Positions 1 through 9,198 are shown, numbered from the stretch's first letter. The stretch: 64,000 nucleotides of DNA from Bacillus australimaris (GCF_001307105.1 NZ_LGYN01000023.1:62001-126000), one strand, 5' to 3'. Numbers and translations: made by a program. Notes: generated by a model from the letters alone, not told the origin.

Positions 1-253
1 GCCCCAGCACCAAAAGCAGCGCTCCGCCAATATAGGAAGCAAGAAGACCGAGCCAGCCAGATAAGAGCTGACCTGTCAGCATGCCAAAAAGCGGCATAAA
101 CATATGAAATATCCCAATGACAAGTCCAATATAAATGATCTGGCGGAACTTCAGCTGAATCATCCCCATACCAAGTCCAACCGAAAAAGCATCCATCCCA
201 AGTGCAAAAGCCATGATGCTGAGTGTCAGCAATTCGCCAGCTAATTCGTTCAT
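1..253 (-). CDS. mntP: Manganese efflux pump MntP (partial, N-terminal part)
   Basis: Only the first 84 codons are in the window; the gene runs off the left edge. The translated start [20 protein letters not shown] is followed by [10 protein letters not shown], the conserved aspartate-containing first helix of the MntP/YwlD (DUF204) family. These are six-helix inner membrane pumps that expel Mn(II). At least two hydrophobic segments are visible in this fragment. The ATG at 253 has a GGGGGAT ribosome site just upstream. It follows ywlC on the same strand with a 60-base gap. Family assignment is from sequence; the Mn(II) role is known for the family. Confidence 0.9.
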   Translation of the reverse strand, partial: MNELAGELLTLSIMAFALGMDAFSVGLGMGMIQLKFRQIIYIGLVIGIFHMFMPLFGMLTGQLLSGWLGLLASYIGGALLLVLG

Positions 254-263
254 GAAAATCCCC

Positions 264-302
264 CTTGGACACGCATTCTCCTTTAACCTATGTTTGTCCA
301 AG
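264..302 (-). promoter_or_regulatory. Inverted repeat in front of mntP
   Basis: An 8-base inverted repeat (CTTGGACA at 264-271 and TGTCCAAG at 295-302) sits between ywlC and mntP, directly upstream of the mntP ribosome site. A hairpin here could modulate mntP translation or be a weak ywlC terminator, but it lacks a clear U-tract. No MntR box is obvious. Function is unknown. Confidence 0.3.
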
Positions 303-313
303 AAGGGTTAGAA

Positions 314-1369
314 CTATTTGAACGAAGGGAGTGTACGCCCTCCTGCCGCTTTTTGTAGACGGTTCATAATGGCAGAACCAACCCCCTGCTCTGAAAAGGC
401 TTCTGAAATGATAACATCTACATCCGTTTGATCAAATTGTCTCAATACACGATAGAGGTTTGCAGCAACCGTTTCAGGTTTTTCTCTCCATCCACAGCTG
501 TAAACAACATCCGCCGCAAACAATGCTTTCTTTTCTTCTGTTGTCAGCACTCCAACTTTTAAACCTTCAGCCTTGTATTTCTGAATGTGACGCTGCATGT
601 CTTCATCACTTCCATGAAAGATATACATCTGGGCTTCAGGTGCGTAGTGAGTATATTTCATCCCCGGCGATACAGGTGCCTCGTCCTTTTTCGTCAGTCC
701 CGGGTCCACACTCACCGTCCCCACTACCTCTTCTAAGGCTTCTTTTGTAATTCCGCCTGGTCTTAAAATCACTGGGATCTCATCTACACAGGAGACAACA
801 GTTGATTCAACGCCAATTCCAGTTGAACCGCCATCTACAATCCCGGCAATTCTTCCATCCAGATCACTCACTACATGGTCAGCCTCTGTCGGTGAAGGTT
901 TTCCTGAGCGGTTGGCGCTTGGTGCAGCAATTGGCAGTCCAGCTGCCCGGATGAGCTCAAGCGCAATAGGATGGTCAGGCATTCTCACACCTACTGTGGA
1001 TAAACCCGCTGTGACCTGCTTTGATAAAGCGCCCGGCTTACATGGAAGAACAATGGTCAAAGCGCCTGGCCAAAAAGCATCCATCAGCGCCTTCGCTTTT
1101 TCGTTTTCAATTTGCGCAAATTCATGAAGCTGCTGAACCTCGGCAATGTGGACAATCAACGGATTATCACTTGGACGCCCTTTTGCTTCATAAATTTTCA
1201 TGACAGCTTCTGTCTCTTTCGCATTTGCCCCTAGTCCGTAAACGGTCTCTGTCGGGAAAGCGACCACTTCGTTTTGTTGCAGCAGCAGAGCCGCCTGTTT
1301 AATTTGTGGATAGTATGTGGATAAATCCTTTTCTAAATCCACAGACCACCTTTTTGTATTTAACATCAT
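314..1369 (-). CDS. ywlC: L-threonylcarbamoyladenylate synthase (Sua5/YwlC)
   Basis: It makes threonylcarbamoyl-AMP from threonine, bicarbonate and ATP, the first step of the t6A37 modification of ANN-decoding tRNAs in the cytoplasm. The protein (351 residues) has the N-terminal YrdC/TsaC domain (about 20-210) with FPTETVYGLGANA, KGRPSDNPLIVHI, SANRSGKPSPT and ILRPGGITKEAL. The C-terminal Sua5 extension (about 235-350) marks the long Sua5 type rather than short TsaC. The start is the first of two adjacent ATGs, preceded by AAGGAG; the second (1366) is also possible. It lies upstream of mntP and downstream of a strong terminator that isolates it from the acetyltransferase gene. Confidence 0.95.
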   Translation of the reverse strand: MMLNTKRWSVDLEKDLSTYYPQIKQAALLLQQNEVVAFPTETVYGLGANAKETEAVMKIYEAKGRPSDNPLIVHIAEVQQLHEFAQIENEKAKALMDAFWPGALTIVLPCKPGALSKQVTAGLSTVGVRMPDHPIALELIRAAGLPIAAPSANRSGKPSPTEADHVVSDLDGRIAGIVDGGSTGIGVESTVVSCVDEIPVILRPGGITKEALEEVVGTVSVDPGLTKKDEAPVSPGMKYTHYAPEAQMYIFHGSDEDMQRHIQKYKAEGLKVGVLTTEEKKALFAADVVYSCGWREKPETVAANLYRVLRQFDQTDVDVIISEAFSEQGVGSAIMNRLQKAAGGRTLPSFK

Positions 1370-1447
1370 ACAAACTCCTTTTAAAAAAGATAAAACTGTT
1401 GATATATCTCAATTATCCTTTTGAAAGTATAAAAGATGATCATCAAT

Positions 1448-1488
1448 AAAACAAGCGTTGTCCACAATTTGTGGATAACGCTTGTTTT
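1448..1488 (-). terminator. Strong hairpin terminator after the GNAT gene
   Basis: The arms AAAACAAGCGTT (1448-1459) and AACGCTTGTTTT (1477-1488) pair perfectly, and an inner TCCAC/GTGGA extends the stem. On the minus strand the hairpin ends in a T-rich run. It separates the acetyltransferase gene from ywlC and is symmetric enough to act in both directions. Confidence 0.8.
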
Positions 1489-1527
1489 ATAGTGGATAAG
1501 TATGTGTATAAGTCCCGTGTTTTGTGC

Positions 1528-1971
1528 TTAACTGCCTTTTTTTTGCAGAACCACAGCCTGTTCTTTCCCCAATGTCTCTTTTGCATGATCAGATTTCCAC
1601 ATGCTTTCTGGAATTTCCTCTAAAGGTGTGAAGCCCATTAATGCCAAAAAGTCATGTGAGGAGGAATGGTTTGCGACGACATAAAAAGTGTCCACACCTA
1701 TTTTCTCTCCGAGCGTTTGAACACTCTGAAACAAAGATACAATATGTCCCTGACCAAGCTTATCTGATATGACTAGAGACCGCAGCAGCCCCTCTTGTTC
1801 ATTGAGCTGTTCAAGACCTAAGCAGCCTGCCAGCTGACCGTCAGCATCCTCCATCAAAACAAATGTCGTGCGCTCTGCAATCGTTACTCCGCCTTTCGCT
1901 TGTCCCTTTTCCAGAAAAGCATTGATCGCCTCAGCATCTTCTTCTGTGGCTATTCTTAATTGATAATACAT
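1528..1971 (-). CDS. ywlB: GNAT-family N-acetyltransferase (YwlB-like)
   Basis: A 147-residue GCN5-type acetyltransferase of unknown substrate. The start RIATEEDAEAINAFLE is the usual first strand and helix of the GNAT fold. The middle GLLRSLVISDKLGQGHIVSLF corresponds to the acetyl-CoA-binding motif A region, although a classical Q/RxxGxG/A is only approximated by GQG. I chose the ATG at 1971 because AGAGGTGA lies just upstream; the longer reading frame from 2016 has no ribosome site. It sits between spoIIR and ywlC, the position of ywlB in B. subtilis. Symbol is by position and similarity. Confidence 0.75.
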   Translation of the reverse strand: MYYQLRIATEEDAEAINAFLEKGQAKGGVTIAERTTFVLMEDADGQLAGCLGLEQLNEQEGLLRSLVISDKLGQGHIVSLFQSVQTLGEKIGVDTFYVVANHSSSHDFLALMGFTPLEEIPESMWKSDHAKETLGKEQAVVLQKKGS

Positions 1972-2035
1972 GCTTTCACCTCTTTTTTGATCTCTTATTT
2001 CAACTCTATGAGGCAAAAACAGATTTATACCTTAT

Positions 2036-2692
2036 TTAAGAGAAAAGACTAGAGATCCATTCGAGCAAAAAGAATTTCACTTCACCTGTCTCTTCTTCCC
2101 CTTCTTTCACCACTTCATTGACAGACACTTCGGTTTGCTGCGCTGCCACTTGTTGATCCTCATCCCCTTCTGGCGTTGCGATGGCTTCCCCATTTGAGAA
2201 ATCGATAAAGCAGAGCGGCGGGAATAACACACACCACCAGTTGGCTCCGTCCCCTTCTCCAAGCGTAATTAAAATGGCTTCATATTTCCCAGCAGGATAG
2301 ACAAAGTTTCCATAAAGCTTTGTTGGAAATGAGGCTTTTTGAAAACTAACTGATACAGATTGATCGATGTGCTGTTCCTTCAATTTCGCTTTGGCGATAC
2401 GATTGATTTCTGGTAGCTTCGATCGAATCACACGTCTGGCTTCTTCAATGGAGGTGAGGTCTTTGACCCACTCCGTCATATTGGCATTGACCTCGTCTCG
2501 AATGCTTCTTTTCACATCCTGATCCGCTGAACGATCACTATTTGCTAAAATGCGTAATCGAATCGCTTCATCTGGTATGACAACAGCCTGATTTGCAGAA
2601 GCAGCCGCTGTCTCCTCTTTGCCAAGGTTTGCAAAAGCACCGCATAATAATAGAAACATATAAAGACAAATCATCATTTTACTTTTGAGCAT
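2036..2692 (-). CDS. spoIIR: Stage II sporulation protein R (SpoIIR)
   Basis: SpoIIR is secreted from the forespore into the intermembrane space and triggers SpoIIGA to cleave pro-sigma-E in the mother cell. The 218-residue product starts with a signal or anchor segment (MICLYMFLLLCGAFA) and has the family core IPDEAIRLRILANSDRSADQ at about residues 38-57. A glutamate-rich tail precedes the C terminus. The ATG has a GGGGGGAA ribosome site. A sigma-F-type promoter lies about 40-65 bases upstream, as expected for a forespore gene. A short stretch separates it from the lipoprotein gene and its terminator upstream, so it appears to be its own transcription unit. Confidence 0.95.
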   Translation of the reverse strand: MLKSKMMICLYMFLLLCGAFANLGKEETAAASANQAVVIPDEAIRLRILANSDRSADQDVKRSIRDEVNANMTEWVKDLTSIEEARRVIRSKLPEINRIAKAKLKEQHIDQSVSVSFQKASFPTKLYGNFVYPAGKYEAILITLGEGDGANWWCVLFPPLCFIDFSNGEAIATPEGDEDQQVAAQQTEVSVNEVVKEGEEETGEVKFFLLEWISSLFS

Positions 2693-2727
2693 GATGTGTT
2701 CCCCCCACTTTTTCTCTTTGCTACAAA

Positions 2728-2757
2728 CATTGTGGCCAGGAAACCCATTTCATAAAC
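2728..2757 (-). promoter_or_regulatory. Sigma-F promoter of spoIIR
   Basis: Read on the minus strand: GTTTA (2757-2753), a 15-base spacer, then GGCCACAATG (2737-2728). The -10 matches the GGnnAnAnTR sigma-F consensus completely, and the -35 differs from GYATA by one base. This fits known forespore control of spoIIR. Confidence 0.75.
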
Positions 2758-2795
2758 AGCAAATATGATTTTTTTAATAGATTATGAGTTCAATT

Positions 2796-2822
2796 AAAAA
2801 AAGCCGTTCTATTAAGAACGAC
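2796..2822 (-). terminator. Terminator overlapping the lipoprotein stop codon
   Basis: Arms at 2803-2810 and 2815-2822 form an 8-pair stem with a 4-base loop, followed on the minus strand by seven T. The loop contains the TAA stop of the lipoprotein gene, and its last two codons form the 5' arm. Confidence 0.85.
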
Positions 2823-3309
2823 TTCGGAGTGAGGATTGGTAATCAGAAGGGTATAGTCTCCCGTCCCAATCTCGGCTAATTTTAAAGCCTGATTCTGTTT
2901 TAATGACAGTCATCGCACCTTTTTTCTCGATTTCTTTTTTGACCTTTCCTTTTTGGTCAATAAATTGAATCAACATTTCATAGTCAAAATCAACTCTGTC
3001 ATCGCTTTCATCTGAAGGCGTAAACGTAATTTTCTTCAGCTTAATTTGACAATCTTGATCCTTCGCTGCCTCTAATACGCTCGGGAACATGCTGTCTTGT
3101 GTATATTCTTGATATTCATGATCGGTTAAATAAAGCTTCAGCTTCTCCTTCATGTCAGATAGGTCATCCGTTCGATTCACTGTGTATTGTGCTTTTTTAT
3201 AGCTTTCCCCAAATGCTGCTGCTTCTTTTTTAAAGCTCGGTTTACCACAAGCACTCACAATCAATAGTACACTGACGATGACCAACACCATCGTATACCT
3301 TCTGTTCAC
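2812..3309 (-). CDS. Putative lipoprotein between prmC and spoIIR
   Basis: A 165-residue exported lipoprotein of unknown function. The N terminus has two arginines, a hydrophobic run and the lipobox LIVSAC, so Cys21 would be lipidated and the protein anchored on the outer face of the membrane. The rest is charged and beta-rich in appearance, with no motif I recognise. It occupies the place where B. subtilis has a small sporulation-associated gene (ywkF), but I cannot confirm orthology. It ends in its own terminator, whose stem includes the stop codon. The start ATG is preceded by GAAGGAGCGA. Confidence 0.7.
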   Translation of the reverse strand: MNRRYTMVLVIVSVLLIVSACGKPSFKKEAAAFGESYKKAQYTVNRTDDLSDMKEKLKLYLTDHEYQEYTQDSMFPSVLEAAKDQDCQIKLKKITFTPSDESDDRVDFDYEMLIQFIDQKGKVKKEIEKKGAMTVIKTESGFKISRDWDGRLYPSDYQSSLRSRS

Positions 3310-3408
3310 ACCATTCGCTCCTTCAAAACAAATTTATGTAAAAAATCATGATCAGAATGTTCATTCTTCTATATATACGTTTCTCTTTTACCATAAGTTT
3401 CATCTTTA

Positions 3409-3443
3409 CATAATAAAATAGTCCGGCTTTATTCAGCCGGACT
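3409..3443 (-). terminator. Terminator overlapping the prmC stop codon
   Basis: AGTCCGGCT (minus strand, 3443-3435) pairs with AGCCGGACT (3428-3420) around a 6-base loop. Nine pairs are followed by ATTTTATT. The last prmC codons TCC GGC and the TGA stop form the 5' arm and loop edge. Confidence 0.85.
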
Positions 3444-4317
3444 TTCCGTTTTGAATATGTGCGCAAACAGCTCGGTCTTTCCCATTAATATCCTTGACGA
3501 TACGGACATCCGCTGCAGGGAATGCCTGCAAGAGAAGCGCTGTAACATCTTGACCTTGCGTGTGTCCAATTTCAAATACAACAACCGCCTGTTCGCTGAG
3601 TACGCTGCGAAGATCTCGAATAAGACGCTGATAAAACCACAAGCCATCACGTCCGTCCGTCAGCGCATTCACCGGTTCATGCTTCGTCACAACCTCTGAC
3701 AAACTGTCCATTTCTTCTGCTGCAATATAAGGCGGATTGGAAATAAACAAATCCACTTTGATGCCTTGAGCTATCACTGGTTCAAGTAAGTCTCCATGTA
3801 AAAACTGAACGTCTGCACCAAGCGCCTGCCGGTTCCGCTTTGCTACCGCAAGTGCTTCAAGTGAAATATCAGTCGCTGTGACAGATAGTGATTTTTTTTC
3901 AAGAGCCAGCGTAATCGCAATAGCTCCGCTTCCTGTGCCTACGTCAACAGCTTTGAGGGGCTGATCTTCCGGGAAAACGTCACCCGCCAAATTCAGCGCC
4001 GCCAAAACAACTTCTTCCGTTTCAGGACGAGGAATGAGAACATGCTTGTTCACCTCGAAGGGACGTCCGTAAAAGAATTCTACACCGGTTAAATGTTGAA
4101 CAGGCACACCCGTCTTATGCTGCGTAACAAATTCGCTGAACAGTTGATCTTGCTCCTCTGGCAACAGATCATGAAAACGCGCAAGAAGCTCACTTCTACT
4201 CCAGCCGAGTACATGCATCAAAAGGAGTTCTGCTGCATTTTGGTCTCTGCCTGCTTCCGTTAACAAAGAAGAAGCCCATTTAAGGGCTTCAAAGATTGTT
4301 CGCTCTTTATTTTGCAT
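3433..4317 (-). CDS. prmC: Release factor glutamine N5-methyltransferase PrmC
   Basis: It methylates the glutamine of the GGQ motif in peptide release factors, here most directly PrfA encoded just upstream. The 294-residue protein has an N-terminal helical domain (about 1-75), the linker GVPVQHLTG and the SAM-binding motif [11 protein letters not shown] near residue 125. The substrate-binding NPPY signature ([12 protein letters not shown]) is near residue 195. The start codon overlaps the end of prfA by 11 bases, so the two are translationally coupled and form a substrate-modifier operon. The length is normal for the family. Confidence 0.97.
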   Translation of the reverse strand: MQNKERTIFEALKWASSLLTEAGRDQNAAELLLMHVLGWSRSELLARFHDLLPEEQDQLFSEFVTQHKTGVPVQHLTGVEFFYGRPFEVNKHVLIPRPETEEVVLAALNLAGDVFPEDQPLKAVDVGTGSGAIAITLALEKKSLSVTATDISLEALAVAKRNRQALGADVQFLHGDLLEPVIAQGIKVDLFISNPPYIAAEEMDSLSEVVTKHEPVNALTDGRDGLWFYQRLIRDLRSVLSEQAVVVFEIGHTQGQDVTALLLQAFPAADVRIVKDINGKDRAVCAHIQNGKSG

Positions 4318-5374
4318 CTTGAAGCTTTCTTGATTGGTCTTCCATAATTAATGCATCAATGACCTCGTCAAGTTTTCCTTCTAAAATTTGATCAAGCTTT
4401 TGAATCGTCAATCCGATGCGGTGGTCTGTTACACGGTTTTGCGGGAAGTTGTACGTACGTATACGCTCTGAACGATCCCCTGTTCCAACAGCAGATTTAC
4501 GCGTTTGATCATATTCAGCCTGTGCTTCACGCTGGAATTTATCATAAACTCTCGCACGCAGTACTTTCATGGCTTTTTCTTTGTTTTTAATTTGTGATTT
4601 CTCATCCTGACAGGATACAACAACTCCTGTTGGAAGGTGAGTTAATCGAACAGCAGACATGGTCGTGTTTACACTCTGTCCGCCAGGTCCGCTTGATGTG
4701 AAAGTATCTACACGGATGTCTTTTTCATGGATATCAATTTCAACTTCTTCAGCCTCAGGTAATACCGCGACTGTCGCAGTTGATGTATGAATCCGTCCGC
4801 CTGATTCCGTTTCAGGAACACGCTGTACGCGGTGTGCGCCATTCTCAAACTTTAGTTTGGAGTATGCGCCTTTCCCGCTGATCATAAAGATAATTTCTTT
4901 ATAACCGCCTGTGCCAGTGACACTTGCTTCCATGACTTCTGTTTTCCAGCCTTGCATTTCAGCATAACGGCTATACATACGGTAAAGGTTACCTGCAAAA
5001 AGAGCAGCCTCTTCTCCGCCCGCTGCACCACGAACCTCCACAATAACGTTCTTGTTGTCATTTGGATCTTTCGGAATCAGCAAGATTTTCAGCTCGTCTT
5101 CTAAACGTTCCGTTTCCTCAGTGAGCTCTGAAATTTCTTCTTTGACCATGTCGCGCATCTCGGCATCCAGCTTCTCTTCCAGCATTGCTTTCGCATCTTT
5201 CAGCTGGTCATATGCCGCACGATATTGTCTATATACCTCAACAGTTTCTTGAATATCAGATTGTTCCTTCGAATATTCACGAAGCTTCTTAGGGTCGTTC
5301 ACCACTTCAGGGTCACTTAAATATTCATTTAGCTTTTCATAGCGTTCTTCAATTGATTTTAAACGGTCTAACAT
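4307..5374 (-). CDS. prfA: Peptide chain release factor 1
   Basis: It reads UAA and UAG stop codons and triggers peptide release on the ribosome. The product (355 residues) begins [19 protein letters not shown]. The catalytic GGQ is in [14 protein letters not shown], near residue 230. I placed the start at ATG 5374 because GAGGTG lies six bases upstream; a GTG at 5383 is inside that ribosome site and is unlikely to be used. It heads the prfA-prmC operon, the conserved Bacillus order. No frameshift is seen; programmed frameshifting belongs to RF2, not to this protein. Confidence 0.97.
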   Translation of the reverse strand: MLDRLKSIEERYEKLNEYLSDPEVVNDPKKLREYSKEQSDIQETVEVYRQYRAAYDQLKDAKAMLEEKLDAEMRDMVKEEISELTEETERLEDELKILLIPKDPNDNKNVIVEVRGAAGGEEAALFAGNLYRMYSRYAEMQGWKTEVMEASVTGTGGYKEIIFMISGKGAYSKLKFENGAHRVQRVPETESGGRIHTSTATVAVLPEAEEVEIDIHEKDIRVDTFTSSGPGGQSVNTTMSAVRLTHLPTGVVVSCQDEKSQIKNKEKAMKVLRARVYDKFQREAQAEYDQTRKSAVGTGDRSERIRTYNFPQNRVTDHRIGLTIQKLDQILEGKLDEVIDALIMEDQSRKLQDAK

Positions 5375-5521
5375 GGTCTTCACCTCTGTTTTGTGCGTAA
5401 CAGTCTAATTATAGTATAGCGGGGTATGACAGTCAAAAAAATTTCCAAAACAATTGATTTTCTGCAATTTTCCGCTAGAAAACACGATCTTTGGCGATTG
5501 GTTACTTGTTTTGTCTAACGT

Positions 5522-5549
5522 GAAGGAACAGTTCCTCCTCAAAGAGAAT
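5522..5549 (+). promoter_or_regulatory. Sigma-H promoter of racA
   Basis: GAAGGAACA (5522-5530), a 12-base spacer and AGAGAAT (5543-5549) fit the sigma-H pattern RnAGGAwWW-N11/12-RnnGAAT with one mismatch. racA is known to be sigma-H dependent in B. subtilis, which supports the call. Confidence 0.75.
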
Positions 5550-5584
5550 GGTAATTATAATTGAAAAAAGGGAGGGCATTTGGT

Positions 5585-6136
5585 TTGAATACAAATGAGG
5601 TTGCAAAGGAAATTGGTGTTTCTTCAAAAACGATTCAGCGTTGGGTCAAACAGCTCAACATCCCTGTCGCCCGGAATGAACTTGGACATTATGATTTTCA
5701 CAAAGAAATTGTGCAGCTGCTCAAAGAGGTCAAACACCAAATGAATGAAGGTGTAATCCTCCAAGACATTCAACTGCCCATTCATAAGGAAACCGTTCGT
5801 CAATCAGCACCCGCTGTCGAAACTGATGTCTCTTCTATACAGCGGATTGAAGCATTAGAAAAGCAAGTAGGACAGCTGATTCAACAGCAATTACAAATCA
5901 CTGAAGTAGAAGACCGTCTGCAAGAGCTCGAACGAAAACTGGCTAAAAAGGCGGACGAAGGTGTATCGTATCAGCTGCTCCAGCATCGCAGAGAAATTGA
6001 AGATTTATCTACTAAATTTGAACGCCTCACCGCATCCTTGAAACAACCTGCACAAGTAGCAGAAGAAAAGGAAATCGCCCACCCTGAGATGAAAAAAAAG
6101 CGTGTGCTCTTCCCTCTGTTTCATTCATTTCGTTAA
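5585..6136 (+). CDS. racA: Chromosome-anchoring protein RacA
   Basis: RacA binds near the origin and tethers it to the cell pole (via DivIVA) when the axial filament forms at the start of sporulation. I use the TTG at 5585 (MNTNEVAKEIGVSSKTIQRW), which aligns with the B. subtilis start and has GGGAGG nine bases upstream. It gives 183 residues. Residues 1-70 are a MerR-like winged helix DNA-binding domain (TNEVAKEIGVSSKTIQRWVK). About 85-155 form a coiled coil with heptad leucines (ALEKQVGQLIQQQLQI, LQELERKLAKKA). The basic tail KKKRVLFPLF is at the C terminus. It has its own sigma-H promoter and ends at a palindromic terminator. Confidence 0.93.
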   Translation: MNTNEVAKEIGVSSKTIQRWVKQLNIPVARNELGHYDFHKEIVQLLKEVKHQMNEGVILQDIQLPIHKETVRQSAPAVETDVSSIQRIEALEKQVGQLIQQQLQITEVEDRLQELERKLAKKADEGVSYQLLQHRREIEDLSTKFERLTASLKQPAQVAEEKEIAHPEMKKKRVLFPLFHSFR

Positions 6137-6138
6137 GA

Positions 6139-6165
6139 AAGGCAGCCTTATAAGGCTGCCTTTTT
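6139..6165. terminator. Perfect-palindrome bidirectional terminator (racA / ywkB)
   Basis: The 24 bases 6139-6162 are a perfect palindrome (arms AAGGCAGCCTTA and TAAGGCTGCCTT) followed by T on the plus strand. It lies between the convergent genes racA and ywkB and can serve both. Confidence 0.85.
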
Positions 6166-6171
6166 ACTATA

Positions 6172-7128
6172 TTATACGGTAAGTGCAATAATGATTGGTA
6201 ATGTGATGAGTGACATGATGGCACTGATCACAAATGCGGATGCAGTTTCCGCCTCTTGTTTTTCAAATCGAGTGGCGATCATCGCTGCAACAGCTGAACC
6301 TGGGAAGGCAACTAACAATACAGCTTTTGTAATTTCATCAGCCGAAAGACCCATAATAACGGCGATAAAATACATAAGTAATGGTTGTACAGCTACTTTT
6401 AGCAATGCAATACTGAATGCTGGCAAGCTTAATTTAATTTTGCGGATACCAACAGTAACACCGACTGCGAATAGCGCAACCCCTGATGTAACACTACCAA
6501 TTTCCTCTAACATTTCATGTCCGAGTGAAGGAAGTTTAAATCCTAAAAGAACAAGAATGATACTAGCTAACGGCGCAAGCGCAAGTGGCTCTGATAAACC
6601 GTGTAAAATCGCTTTTATCGTCATTTTGAGGAAGCTTTCGCCGTCTTTGTTTTTTCCTTTTGTTTTTTCACCGACAGTTGACACAATAATTGCAATTGGA
6701 TCGAGCATTGCATTTACAACTATTCCGGTAATTGCAATCGGAATTGCAACTTCTTGAGCCCCAAATAAACTGCCCAAGACCGGAATCCCCATAAATGCAA
6801 AGGTCGGTTGTGCTGAGTTTAATGAGAAAACAGATGAATCTGTTAAATCATATTTAAAAGCAAATTTCGTAACTAAAAGGATAATGATATAAAAACCAAC
6901 GATTCCGATAATCAATGCAACAAAAAATGGAATTTGACTGTAGAATTTATCTTTTGGTGTTGACAGAATACTGGCGATAAAGTGCGCTGGTAAAGCATAC
7001 TTTGTAACAAGTGTACTTACCCCTTTTGCAGATTTAGCGTCATAGCTGCCAAAGTGACCTGCGAACCAACCCAGCGCGATAACGAAAAAAATCGGTGCTA
7101 GGAGGATCAAAATATTTAAAAAGTCCAT
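6172..7128 (-). CDS. ywkB: Auxin-efflux-carrier-family permease YwkB (putative malate transporter)
   Basis: A 318-residue integral membrane protein of the AEC (auxin efflux carrier, MdcF-like) family with about ten hydrophobic helices. Conserved features include the N-terminal [18 protein letters not shown] and the middle segment with [16 protein letters not shown]. Family members move organic acids such as malate or malonate. It follows the malic enzyme gene maeA on the same strand, separated by a stable hairpin. This context suggests malate uptake or exchange linked to MaeA; that is inference. The ATG has an AAGGAGG-type site upstream (AGGAGGAATAGT). Confidence 0.9.
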   Translation of the reverse strand: MDFLNILILLAPIFFVIALGWFAGHFGSYDAKSAKGVSTLVTKYALPAHFIASILSTPKDKFYSQIPFFVALIIGIVGFYIIILLVTKFAFKYDLTDSSVFSLNSAQPTFAFMGIPVLGSLFGAQEVAIPIAITGIVVNAMLDPIAIIVSTVGEKTKGKNKDGESFLKMTIKAILHGLSEPLALAPLASIILVLLGFKLPSLGHEMLEEIGSVTSGVALFAVGVTVGIRKIKLSLPAFSIALLKVAVQPLLMYFIAVIMGLSADEITKAVLLVAFPGSAVAAMIATRFEKQEAETASAFVISAIMSLITLPIIIALTV

Positions 7129-7171
7129 CTTACTATTCCTCCTTAAATCCTTTAAATGTTTCTTATTTTAT

Positions 7172-7207
7172 TGCGGCATTGCTTACATTACCCGAAGCAA
7201 TGCCGCA
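7172..7207 (-). promoter_or_regulatory. Long intercistronic hairpin between maeA and ywkB
   Basis: Perfect 13-base arms (7172-7184 and 7195-7207) with a 10-base loop sit between the maeA stop and the ywkB start. The following sequence on the minus strand (ATAAAATAAG) has few U. It therefore looks more like a partial terminator or mRNA-stabilising processing site that lowers ywkB relative to maeA. Confidence 0.6.
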
Positions 7208-7219
7208 TTACACATTTTA

Positions 7220-8920
7220 TTATGCTCTTACAATTTTTTTGTATTCAGGAATCCACATTGCATCTTTTACAGCTTGTTCGATATTGTCAGGCGTTTTTCT
7301 TGCGACACCATCTTCAATTGCTGCTTTCGCTACTTCAACAGCTACATGAATTGACACTTCTTGCAATTTATCAATACTTGGAAGAAGACCAGCACCTGGT
7401 TTCTCATGATCAACCATTTCAGCAATTGCATTCGCAGAAGCAACGAACATGCCTTTTGTGATGATTTTTGATTCTGTAACGATTGAACCAAGACCAAGTC
7501 CAGGGAAAACGAACGCATTGTTTGATTGTCCGATTTCATGTTCAATTCCGTTATACTCAACGTTTTCGAATGGGCTTCCTGTTGCAATAAGTGCACGGCC
7601 GTCTGTCCATTTGAATAGATCTTCTGGCACTGCTTCAGCAAGTGGTGTTGGGTTAGACATTGGCATGATCACTGGACGTTCTGTATGAGCTGCCATTTCT
7701 TTAATGATTTCTTCAGAGAATGCGCCGCCTTGACCTGATGTACCAATAAGGATTGTCGGCTTCGCTTGGCGAACAGTTTCAGCAAATGAGATTTGTCCTT
7801 TTTCATCTCGTGCCCAGCCTTCTACTTCATCAGAAGAACGAAGGTATGGTTTTTGGAAATCAAGCACTTCATCTTTAAATTGATCTGTTAACAATCCTCT
7901 GTAGTCTAATGTCCAGAATGCATTGTTTGCTTCTTCTTCAGTTAGACCTTCAAGGACCATTGTGTCACGCATTTGATCTGCGATTCCGATACCAGCTGAT
8001 CCAGCTCCGAAAATAACAACACGGTGATCTTTCAATTGAGTACCAGTTTTCTTGACAGCTGCAAGAACACCCGCTAAAGTAATGGCACCAGTACCTTGAA
8101 TATCATCATTGAATGTTAAGATGTTATCGTTGTATTTTTTCATGATGTTACGCGCATTTTTATTGCCAAGGTCTTCCCAGTGAAGCAATGCTTTCGGGAA
8201 GAATTTAAGTGCTGCTTTCACATAAGCATCAATGAATTCTTCGTATTTTTCACCTTGTACACGTTTGTGGTGGTTCCCGATGTATAATGGATCATTCAAT
8301 AATTTCTCATTGTTTGTTCCAACATCTAATACAACTGGAATGACGCGGCTAGGATCAATACCTGCTGCTGCCGTATAAACAGCTAATTTACCGATTGCGA
8401 TGTTGATACCACCAACACCCCAGTCACCAATTCCAAGAATACTCTCAGAGTCAGTTGCAACGATGAGATCAATATCTCCAGCAGTTGCGTGCAAGTTTTC
8501 AAATGCTTTCTCGATTCCATCAATGTCGTCAATTGAAAGATAGACACCATGAGGTCTTCTGTATTCATGGCTGTATTCTTGAATCGCTTCACCAACAGTT
8601 GGTGTGTAAACAACTGGAAGCATTTCGCGAAGCTTTTCTGTTAGAAGCTTGTAGAACAATACTTCGTTACGGTTTTGCAAATCACTTAAGTATACGTTTT
8701 GACGAAGACGATCTGGCTGCGCTAGAAATTGCTTGTACGCTCTCTCTGCTTGCTGCTCTAAAGTAAGAACCGTTGGAGGAAGTAATCCTTCTAGTCCAAG
8801 CTCTTGTCTTTCTTCTTCAGAGAAAGCAACGCCTTTGTTCAACGTTGGAATCGATAATACATCTTTACCTGTCAAAGTGGTTTCGAGGTACCCTTCTTTT
8901 GTTTTCTTCACGTTGTTCAT
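7220..8920 (-). CDS. maeA: NAD-dependent malic enzyme MaeA
   Basis: It oxidatively decarboxylates malate to pyruvate with NAD. The protein is about 566 residues, the large malic-enzyme type. Visible motifs are [15 protein letters not shown] (substrate and catalytic tyrosine region, near 105), the metal-binding [14 protein letters not shown] (near 270) and the Rossmann GAGSAGIG (near 305). [11 protein letters not shown] is near 470. I use ATG 8920; an adjacent TTG (8923) is possible because the site GAGGG is spaced for either. ywkB follows. In B. subtilis the malate sensor pair MalK/MalR activates this gene; the 280-base upstream region could hold such a site, but I do not recognise one. Confidence 0.95.
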   Translation of the reverse strand: MNNVKKTKEGYLETTLTGKDVLSIPTLNKGVAFSEEERQELGLEGLLPPTVLTLEQQAERAYKQFLAQPDRLRQNVYLSDLQNRNEVLFYKLLTEKLREMLPVVYTPTVGEAIQEYSHEYRRPHGVYLSIDDIDGIEKAFENLHATAGDIDLIVATDSESILGIGDWGVGGINIAIGKLAVYTAAAGIDPSRVIPVVLDVGTNNEKLLNDPLYIGNHHKRVQGEKYEEFIDAYVKAALKFFPKALLHWEDLGNKNARNIMKKYNDNILTFNDDIQGTGAITLAGVLAAVKKTGTQLKDHRVVIFGAGSAGIGIADQMRDTMVLEGLTEEEANNAFWTLDYRGLLTDQFKDEVLDFQKPYLRSSDEVEGWARDEKGQISFAETVRQAKPTILIGTSGQGGAFSEEIIKEMAAHTERPVIMPMSNPTPLAEAVPEDLFKWTDGRALIATGSPFENVEYNGIEHEIGQSNNAFVFPGLGLGSIVTESKIITKGMFVASANAIAEMVDHEKPGAGLLPSIDKLQEVSIHVAVEVAKAAIEDGVARKTPDNIEQAVKDAMWIPEYKKIVRA

Positions 8921-9198
8921 CAAAAACTACCCTCTTTCTAAAATATAAATAAAGTGAACTATTAATCCAAAGAACGATTAAGGAGAAAAATCCTTAATCA
9001 AAAAAATTATGACAAGAAATCGAACTTTTCGTTTAAATGCTTTACACTACAGTTAGTCATTTTATGCCTGCTTATACCAAAACGCAAGCGTTGAAAATTA
9101 GATAATTTAATCGTAGTGTTATTTAATTTATTTAAGTACAAATGATGGGTGTTCAGCCAAAATCTCTTAAAACGAAACACAGCGGCATTTGCTATTTT
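8921..9198 (-). promoter_or_regulatory. maeA upstream region
   Basis: These 278 bases between tdk and maeA contain the maeA promoter. I see a GC-flanked inverted repeat AACGC-AA-GCGTT near 9080-9091, which does not fit the CcpA cre consensus well, and several A/T-rich tracts. No terminator for tdk with a clear stem was found here. Assignment of any regulator is not possible from sequence alone. Confidence 0.35.

Noticed and set aside
6191-6757. A 188-residue plus-strand frame opposite ywkB
   Set aside because: It is antisense to a well-supported membrane permease, has no ribosome site and shows no domain pattern.
9078-9092. CcpA cre site upstream of maeA
   Set aside because: The inverted repeat AACGC-AA-GCGTT lacks the TGnAAnCGnTnnCA spacing of a cre site, so I list only the region and no operator.
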